Below the pieces are notes generated by a model. The model worked only from the letters and a program-made list of their open reading frames with translations. It made no database searches and had not been told where the DNA came from. Both the position numbers and the translations under genes were made by a program. Of a stretch of 64,000 bases of DNA, positions 57,015 to 64,000 are shown one piece after another (positions within the stretch are counted from its first letter, which is position 1; each line of letters begins with the position of its first letter). The DNA lies in NCBI GenBank assembly GCA_963969595.1, contig OZ018408.1:28272108-28336107 (forward strand). Direction: 5' to 3'. Source of the DNA: Neckera pumila. Lineage: Eukaryota; Streptophyta; Bryopsida; Hypnales; Neckeraceae.

Positions 57015-57290
57015 GAAAGAGCGGGATATCTCCCGCTGAGGATGATGGGATACCTCCCTATGGGAACAACGGGATATCTCCCGCTGGGAGGAACAGGATA
57101 AATCCCGCTGAGGATGATGGGATACCTCCCTATGGGAACAACGGGATATCTTCCGCTGGGAGGAACAGGATAAATCCTGCTGGAATCAATGGGATATCTC
57201 CCGGTGGAAACAACGGGATATTTCCCGCTGAAATGAACGGATGCCTTATATCAGTAAGTTCTTGACAGCGGGATATATCCCGATGTCAAG
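57015..57290. repeat. Array of CGGGATATCTCCCG palindromes upstream of the DUF7869-like gene
   Basis: About ten units spaced 23-25 bp, alternating full palindromes (GCGGGATATCTCCCGC at 57021, CGGGATATCTCCCG at 57070) and half or mutated forms (GGGATACCTCCC, GGATAAATCCCGC). A larger 74-bp period is visible inside it. The last unit, at 57261-57290, is a 30-bp palindrome with one mismatch pair, in which CTTGACA/TGTCAAG arms extend a CGGGATATATCCCG core. Confidence 0.9.
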
Positions 57291-57413
57291 ATCGACAAAC
57301 AGGACATTATCAATTGTCGTGGCTGCACAACTCCGGTATACACCATTCACTACGTATTACAATCCGTACTCGTAGTCTATGGTCGTATACGGTACAAGAG
57401 GCAGATGGCTACA

Positions 57414-58348
57414 CTATTCTGGCTTACGATTTCGTTGCTTTCGCCACTGACGGAATGACCAGGACCATCCTTCACTGAAGAAAACAACATTATAAATTGC
57501 CATTGCTAGCGGTATGCACAGTGCTGTAAGCGACGCTATGCCCAGCAGACGATTCTGTGCACATTTTGCACTACTTCGGCATTGTTGGCACTTTTCCTCT
57601 TTCAACAGTTAGCACTCATGTGATACGCAAGTAATGCTTAAGTACCAAACTCAAAGGACCTGATGTATGGACAGTCAAATCACTATAGAACGTGACCTTC
57701 CGGCCATTCCTCACTGCTGGTATCACTTGCCCGATCACTATTCCTTCACAACTTCTATATTGCCCTAAAAACACTGAACTGCTCGTGAAAGTCGGAATTG
57801 CGGGTAATAAGATTTGAAGAATTCATAACTAGAGAGGAAATGCAAGACTAGGATAGATCCGCAAGCTCCATACAATCCATGAGCGCTGCCAATTAACGAA
57901 AGATAGGTGTCCAGACTCCTCGACCACCACTGCTCGTTCACGTGCGCCTGGGAAAAAGAAGGAAACTCGGTTGGGGATTCAGGATATTGTCGGAGGTCCT
58001 CTTTCGTGCTTTCACTTGGATAGGGTCCACCTGCATGTTCACTAACACGTGCACTCTTCAAAGCCGTGCACCAATGTGTCCAGGTCGAATCTTAAGATGC
58101 GGTCATGCTTGCGGAATGTTGACTTCGTTGTCGTTCGTCTCGATTCCTTCAATGCAGAACTGTCGCACACTCGCACCTAAGTTAATGTGCACGTAGTTCG
58201 GGTCCTGGGAGATTTTCGAGGGGATATGTGCGGCATTTGAATTCGAATCTAATCGGGATTCCAGAACCCTACAGCATTCACTGTGGCTATCAAGGACCCG
58301 TTGAAGCTCCAAGCTTGGCATTTCTCGGGAACCGGACTGTCTCAACAT
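57414..58348 (-). CDS. Hypothetical gene or relic in three coding-like segments
   Basis: Minus-strand segments are open at 58348-58103 (SLELQRVLDSHSECCRVLESRLDS..., YVHINLGASVRQFCIEGIETND), 58061-57765 (HAGGPYPSE..., SFSQAHVNEQWWS, then hydrophobic LSLIGSAHGLYGACGSILVL) and 57605-57414 (CQQCRSSAKC, then hydrophobic LLGIASLTALCIPLAMAIYNVVFF and a basic end). They look like parts of a small membrane protein, and the middle part has a paralogue at 21.8 kb. I could not place GT/AG junctions that keep all three open, so it may be two unrelated relics. Protein not recognised. Confidence 0.3.
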
Positions 58349-58952
58349 TTACCACTCTGACTAGCATTCTTGCGTCCGTAATTGCATGCGGACTACTCCC
58401 TTTTTTTCCATTCATTTGACACAGTTCAATGGGATTTTTCATGCAAAGGAAATAATCCTCAGGCTGGCACGTTGCAGTGATCTTTCTGGTGCTGTCTTGA
58501 ATAAGGTGACTGCCTTTCTAACTTTGAAGATGCCGCACCCTGACATTTTCATTCCGGCAATACATGTGTCCTTTACATTTGTGGAGGTCGTTGGATTCAC
58601 TGTTCAATGCATTTCAACTTCAAATATTCGTAACAAATTCCACCAAGGTCAAAGACATATTAACGAACTCGGCTTACACTCATGGCAATCCGATTTGGAA
58701 AGTAAAAAAATTAACTGAAAATTGTTTCAAGGAATTAATACCCTTCCTCGACATCATTAATATAGTAAAAAAAACTCTTACGTGGTCGTTACAAGAGCAG
58801 ACTAACTTACTCAACCTGTTCAATTATACTAAACAAACAGATTAATGACTTCACAAAGCACATCCACCAGTCTTCATAGACATTCATAGGACAACATAGA
58901 GTTACCATACACTTAACTATTCCATGCCATGTGCCTTGCCCGCATTCAATGC

Positions 58953-59010
58953 TAGGGTTTCAGGGTTTAGGGTTTAGGGTTTAGGGTTAGGGTTCAGGGT
59001 TTCAAGACTT
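58953..59010 (+). repeat. Interstitial telomere-type repeats, block 1
   Basis: About seven near-perfect TTTAGGG/TTAGGG units. The downstream 110 bp (TTCAAGATTCAGGTTTTCTAA... to TACTCCAGT) resembles the sequence after block 2. Confidence 0.88.
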
Positions 59011-59210
59011 CCAATTTAAGGTTCGGGTTTCTACATTCAGGTTCATTGAATTCAAGATTCAGGTTTTCTAACATATTCGGAACAACTGTAAACGTACTCC
59101 AGTTTAGGGTCAGTGGGTTTGTTTCACTTAATAATGTGAACTTCACTAATTTTTGGTTGCTACCTGGCTTGGTGTGATTTCTATTAAACTAAAATCTTCA
59201 GTATCCCCTT

Positions 59211-59535
59211 CTAACATACTTTGTATCGGCTTAGTGGGTGGGGTGGGTGGTTCATGAAATATAAGGAAGTTCAACATGTTTTCTTAGTTTGCCCATACAT
59301 TTTACAGTACCTAAACCCATGGTATTAGAATTTATCTTTTATAATACCTATGAAGACAAATATATATATATTCTAACATATTTAGCATAGGCTTAGTAGG
59401 TGGGTGGGTGGGTGGGACAAAAAATAAAAGGAAGTTGAAAAATTAATCTTTTCTTTGTCCATACATTTTACAGTATCTAAAACCATAGTATTAGAATTTA
59501 TCTTTTTCAATATCTATAAAGACAAATATTTATAT
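59211..59535. repeat. Tandem duplication, 162-bp unit, with a G-quadruplex-type motif
   Basis: Unit one starts CTAACATACT at 59211, unit two CTAACATATT at 59373. Both contain GGCTTAGTRGGTGGG, AAGGAAGTTGAA, CATACATTTTACAGTA and ATTAGAATTTATCTTTT. Unit two has GGGTGGGTGGGTGGG at 59402-59416; unit one has GGGTGGGGTGGGTGG at 59239-59253. Confidence 0.9.
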
Positions 59536-60220
59536 TTCTTTATAGAGAAATGACGGGCATGTAATTCCATTTTATTATTTTTTTCCTTCAATCTTCATAA
59601 GTTTTAAAGTTTTGTTAACCTCTAAAAGCCCAAGGGGTTTGGACAAAATACAAATGTGTTATAAAATAAAATTTCTAAAACTTTTTTGAAGTTTGCATTA
59701 AAGAAGATAATGTAAAGCACAAAAAGTAGAAAGCATCCGTACAGCCAAATTTATAGAAATTATTTTTAGATTTATCTAAAATGAATTTTGAAGATATAAC
59801 TTCAAAAATTCATCAAAAATACAGTTTTTGTTTTTAGCATTTGATTTTTTTTTAATTGGTCAAATTGTGGTTTCTATTGATTTGTAGAAAAATGCATGAG
59901 ATCTACTAATGAGAACACCAATACTTTCCCCATATAGTACATTTTTCAACACTAGACAAATTTAGACATTTTCTGCTATTTCCCTTATAATTTTTGTTTG
60001 ACCGTATCGATCTGAATTTTGAATATGAATATTGCTAAACAACCCAATCTTCTGAAGAAAAAAATAAAAAGAACTTGAGAAAAAAAAAAATTCGCCCAAA
60101 AATTTGGGCTACAGTTGGCCTGCGACCATAAAATGGTCACTCGAGCGCTTACTAGGGGTTAAGGAAATTGTCTCCAAATTTTTGTTAAATATCCAAACCA
60201 AAGAAAGGGTTTACACTCAA

Positions 60221-60320
60221 TGCTTAGAGTTTAGGGTTTAGGATAAGGGATCAGGTTTAGGATTTAAGGTTTAGGGTTTAGGGTTAGGGTTGAGGGTTGA
60301 GGGTTTTGGTGGTTTAGGGT
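60221..60320 (+). repeat. Interstitial telomere-type repeats, block 2
   Basis: TTTAGGG units with point changes (TTTAGGATAAGGG, TTGAGGGTTGAGGG). The following TTGAAGATTGAGGTTACTGAAC, CATACTCGAGT resembles the DNA after block 1, so the blocks come from one duplicated repeat. Confidence 0.85.
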
Positions 60321-60419
60321 TTCCAAAATCTGGTTCCAGGAATTGAAGATTGAGGTTACTGAACATTTCTGCAACTACTATACACATACTCGAGTCTTCT
60401 GTTTGGTTTAATGTATCAA

Positions 60420-62880
60420 AACAGCTTTTAGTCGAAAGGGTTTAGGGAGCCACGTTTCTTTCCAAGATATTTATTTCAGGTTTTGTGATTGTGACTGCAC
60501 GTATTTTCTTTATTAAGTATTTTCTTTCTTTCATTTATGAACTTCAAAAATCATGTTATAGTTTTCCAATGTTCAAGGATGCATTTCAATCATTCTTCTA
60601 CCTCCTTAATGATCAAAGTAAGGATTCTGTTTAATCTGAGATCATTTTGTTGTTGTATACATTGAGGAGGGCTATTATTAAATAATGTTAGCACTTCTAT
60701 GATTTATTATAGTACTTAATTTTTATAAGTCTTTGAATCTCCTATGTAACTTTTTTTTATGAAGTAAATTATTGGATTGTACTTCTCCAATTTGTTTTGG
60801 AAGGAGTGCAATCCCTAATTGGGTTCATTGGTACTACCTTTTCAAAAATGAAATTAGTTTTCTCATATTTGTTGAATATCCCTCATATATAATTGAGGAC
60901 ATTCACATTGATTAAATGATTTTATTTAAATGTGAACATTATGCTTCATATGTAGCTAGCTTGAATATAATTAGATTTTACTCCATTGTATATAATAATT
61001 CGGGAACCCTCATGTTCATGAAATTCAGTAATGTATTTAGCAATGATGAATTCAAGTTAATAGGACCATCTCCATCATTTTGGGCCTACATTTAAATAAT
61101 TATATGATGTACATTCAATTCACATCAAGAACTAATAGCCAAAAGTAGCCAATGAATGTTGTACATCTTCAATTTTTCATTTCAAAATACAATCATAAAA
61201 TTTCATACATAATATGATTATGTCATTCTTACATGCCCATATCATGGCATATGATGCCCTATGAAAATATTAGTGTATCGATACTGGAGGCCCATATCAT
61301 AGCATATGATGCTCTATTACTATATACTATGTCATGGAGGCTCATAGCCTATGATGCAAAAGAATCGAGTACACAAATAAAGTTCTTCTAAATTGATTTA
61401 CGATCCCAAAGAAAAAAAATTATGGTGAAATCTGTGCACCCTAAACTACAAAGTAGAACAAAGTCCATTGAATGTATAGTTAATATGCCTTCATAGCTAA
61501 GTTTCTAGAATTGAAGGTGCCTTGCGTCAATAATGGGGAAAAAATTGAAGGTCCTAAATGAATCTAATTTGCTTCCCAATGGCCAGTGAGTCTACCGCTT
61601 GTCCCGTAATAATGTATTTTACTTTGAAATTACTGAAGTCATTTTGACAATATTTTAGTTCACTGGTGCCCCATATTTTGAACCAATTGAAATCCTAAAG
61701 CAAAATAATCCTTGATAATTGAGGAAATGAAAATTGAATATGGAATTTCTAAGGGAATGATGGAATTACTAAATGAATGATTATTTAATCCCTCTATTAT
61801 TGCCCCTTTTTTTTTCAACTTTGCCAAATGTGCTATAAATTTAACCCTAAACTAATATTTGGATAAGTTGTAAAAAAGGTATGGCACAATAAGCCAAAAT
61901 GCAGTTCGGGCGGGCCATATAAGAAAGTCATTTAAAGTGAATTAAAATTTTTTAATTTGTTGAATATTGGACATACCTTTAATAAATCCTTTCTTGGAAG
62001 ATGGAAACGAATGATGTGATTTTTCCCTAGTACATTATTTTTTGGTTCCACATTCAGAACTCAATTCCGAAGCGTATGAAAAGTTGTCAATGCAGAAGTT
62101 TGTTGAAGTGCAAGAATTTGAAGTTAAGAACATTTAAAGTGAAGAACAATAGTGAGTCATTGAAGTTGAATATAAAACTTATTTTCTTCACCTAAACCCT
62201 CCAGAAGACCAAGTGCGGTTTCTGTCAAAACCATTCGAGTAAACCTGCCATGTCTATAGCAAAGAAAGTAAAACTTAAAAAATTATTTCGGGGGCAATCT
62301 AACCATAGGATTTCATATTAGACTTGTAACTATAAGAATGTGTCAATGAATTCTTAGAAACTTGACCCCATACATTGCAAGATCTTATTTTTCATTAAAT
62401 GTGCAGAATAATTCAAGTTCTTCTGCAACTCACTTGTAATGATTAAATTTTTTGGCTTTGAATGTGTCTTTAACTAATTGGGAAAAAAAATTGAAGTGAA
62501 AAACACTTAATTTTCAGTCATTATTTGCAATGTTCACCGTTGCAGAAAATGTGAAGTCAGAAAATTAAAAATATGCTTCTTGTCCCTAGCGTTTGTTGAT
62601 GCTGAAAGTAGACTTCCAAAATTAGTATCCCATAAATACAAAGTAATAAGTTAGAGCAGCGGGGTTGCTAGATTTTTAATTCAACTCTTTAAAATTTTGG
62701 ACACCCACATTGGGTGCCTGGGGCATTTAGGGGTTAAGGGGTGTGGAAAATAGATGAATCACCCCCCTAACTTATTTGAGGGTAACTTCCCCCCCTCGCA
62801 TTAATTTTAATTGGATCCCCACTCCTTGCATAGGAAGTGGGGATCCAATTCATCATGACCCCATCATGACCCCTTAGTTT
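60420..62880. other. AT-rich intergenic DNA with a small palindromic repeat at 61,228-61,357
   Basis: No supported gene. CCCATATCATGGCATATGATG, CCCATATCATAGCATATGATG and CTCATAGCCTATGATGC occur at about 61228, 61289 and 61339; each is itself near-palindromic around CATATG. Confidence 0.5.
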
Positions 62881-62938
62881 TCTTCGGGTCAATTCCTCCC
62901 TTGCCTGTCAGGTCGTTAATCTCAGCGGGCGGCGCGCC

Positions 62939-63120
62939 ATGATTGCCAATTTCCCCACCTGGCTACGGGCCTCTCCCGCTGAGGCGCTTGTTCACCCCGT
63001 TGCTCTCAGCGTCCTCCTCCGCACTCCAGGCTCTCACTTTCGTAATCGTCTTCTTGGACGAAGCGCCTCGTCGTCTTCTCGCGTTGCAACGAGCGGCCCG
63101 GCGTGGAATTGGTCATTTTT
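62939..63120 (+). CDS. Possible first exon in a CpG-rich island
   Basis: ATG at 62939 opens 60 codons (MIANFPTWLRASPAEALVHP..., RNRLLGRSASSSSRVATSG...WNW) and reaches a strong GTAAGT donor at 63,121. The Arg/Ser-rich, acid-poor composition fits an organelle targeting peptide. GC content is far above the surroundings (62,880-63,450). The minus strand is also open at 63407-63006, so direction is not proven. Product unknown. Confidence 0.4.
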
Positions 63121-63540
63121 GTAAGTTTCCGTGGCTTCAAGGGAGGCGTCAGAGTTGCGGCGGTCTGCTTCGCTCGGAGGGAGGCATCGCGATACGCCAG
63201 AGGTCCACGCTGCAAGGAGACGGTAGGGTTTCCATCTCCTGCTCTGCATTTTTCTCTCTTGTGAAGTTTCGAAGGTCGATCCGTTTGATCGAATGAATCG
63301 TGACCAGAAAATCCGAAACTCTGCTTGTTCAATTGTTTCTCGAGAGGAGCGTGAGCGTGAGAGTAGCGTGAGAGTAGATTCCGACAGTGTAGACAGAGGA
63401 TGGTCAACCTTCCGCGATTGAGTTTGCGCCGTGGGTTCTGGTCTTTTTTTGGGGGGTTGGGTGGAATTTCTATCAGTTTCTATGGACTATGCGATGAGCT
63501 AGAAGTTTTTTTTTGAATTTGCAGTGACGGCCAAAAACAT

Positions 63541-63703
63541 GTAGTAGAAAAGAAGCGAAATTAGCCAGTTTTGGGATCGGTGGTTGTGGTGTGCCCGGTC
63601 ACTGGGTTCTGTGAAGGCGTCTAGTAGAAAAGAAGCGAAATTTAGCCAGTTTTGGGATCGGTGGTTCTGGTGTGCCCGGTCACTGGGTTCTGTGAGGGCG
63701 TCT
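63541..63703. repeat. Tandem duplication, 81-bp unit
   Basis: TAGTAGAAAAGAAGCGAAAT, TTTTGGGATCGGTGG, GTGTGCCCGGTCACTGGGTT, GTGARGGCGTCTA occur twice, starting 63542 and 63622, nearly identical, so recent. Confidence 0.93.
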
Positions 63704-63705
63704 AT

Positions 63706-63885
63706 TGCTTGTCTTTTTGGTTGGACGTGTGTAAAGAAAGCCATTTGAAGTGCGCAGGAATTACAGAGGCGGGAGGTCATTGTCGACGAGTAGCACCATA
63801 TCGTCGGTGTATACGGCACGAGCACACCATCATGGCTACATCATCGGCAGTCGAAGTCACACCAGCATTCTGGAATGACCCATAA
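63706..63885 (+). CDS. Small exon or ORF with C-x9-C-x8-C-x2-H zinc motif
   Basis: The frame reads KCAGITEAGGHCRR, PYRRCIRHEH and ends WNDP-stop at 63885. Cys/His spacing C-x9-C-x8-C-x2-H resembles the short zinc-binding repeat of plant EFFECTOR OF TRANSCRIPTION proteins (about C-x9-C-x9-C-x2-H) and the bacterial/plant DUF5763 motif (CKxxTxxGxxCxR...CxxH). It may be a downstream exon of the gene starting at 62,939; the open frame extends back to 63652 through the duplicated unit. Function not assigned. Confidence 0.4.
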   Translation, partial: CLSFWLDVCKESHLKCAGITEAGGHCRRVAPYRRCIRHEHTIMATSSAVEVTPAFWNDP

Positions 63886-64000
63886 GATTTCAGTCCCCTG
63901 AAGTTTTGGGTTCTTGTGGTTGTTTGTGTTAGAAAGGAAGTCAGTATGTTAAACATTGTAGTCCAATTTGCACTGATGAATTTCAAAATGCCCTATAGCC

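Noticed and set aside
52140..57300. Terminal inverted repeats for the DUF7869 element
   Set aside because: Compared both outer ends by eye for a shared inverted terminus; nothing convincing, so no element limits are claimed.
63006..63407. Minus-strand 133-codon ORF in the CpG-rich island
   Set aside because: Kept as an alternative direction only; low-complexity basic composition with no domain.

Overview
The window looks like nuclear DNA of a green plant. Evidence: plant-type TTTAGGG repeats, a CACTA-type miniature element, a TG...CA Copia retrotransposon, and two multi-exon genes for chloroplast-type proteins. The abundance of MULE-like, DUF7869-like and odd kinase-like relics is what I would expect from a bryophyte or another early-diverging land plant or streptophyte alga. 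The species cannot be fixed from the sequence. It is an AT-rich, repeat-dominated region with few genes.

Two genes appear intact, both on the minus strand. At 23,693-27,119 is a seven-exon gene for an inactive rhodanese-domain thylakoid protein of the TROL/STR4 type. At 35,964-39,582 is a nine-exon gene for a CPBP (CAAX-type) intramembrane protease. In both, splice phases stay open throughout; only the end of CPBP exon 1 is a choice between donors. The right end has a CpG-rich first exon (62,939-63,120) and a small Cys/His zinc-motif ORF (63.7-63.9 kb) of a gene that may run out of the window.

The rest is mobile or derived from mobile DNA. From left to right: a kinase-like pseudogene cut by the window edge (1-484); a 382-bp tandem array (500-1,740); a decayed MULE-like transposase gene with a GCM/WRKY-like zinc finger and a SWIM finger (3,345-7,592); a pogo-like relic (11.1-11.56 kb); a 540-bp dispersed repeat in two copies (11.6 and 20.2 kb); a 50-bp minisatellite (12.4-13.4 kb); a second kinase-like pseudogene split by a 133-bp-arm foldback (13.7-15.6 kb); an ORF with a DUF8039-like WP-motif domain (18.2-18.7 kb); a truncated Ty3-type gag (20.9 kb); and a broken FCP1/NIF phosphatase-like gene (22.06-22.84 kb). 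Further right are a young intact Copia element (30,079-35,482, TSD TGAAG), a complete piggyBac element (39,826-46,000, TTAA site) with a nonsense codon in its transposase, a CACTA MITE (48.35 kb), and a decayed DUF7869-type transposase-like gene (53.1-56.6 kb). The last 6 kb hold interstitial telomere repeats and tandem duplications.

The most unusual pattern is that several of the transposase-like genes sit beside, and sometimes contain in an intron, an array of a long palindrome specific to that locus. CCTCTCGG(C/T)ACCGAGAGG lies around and inside the MULE-like gene, TCAGCTCGATTCGAGCTGA upstream of the 18.2-kb ORF, and CGGGATATCTCCCG on both sides of and inside the DUF7869-like gene. These could be element-encoded binding sites for transposition or for transcription. 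Nearly all dead genes carry stops explainable by C-to-T change, as expected for methylated mobile DNA; the piggyBac stop is the exception.
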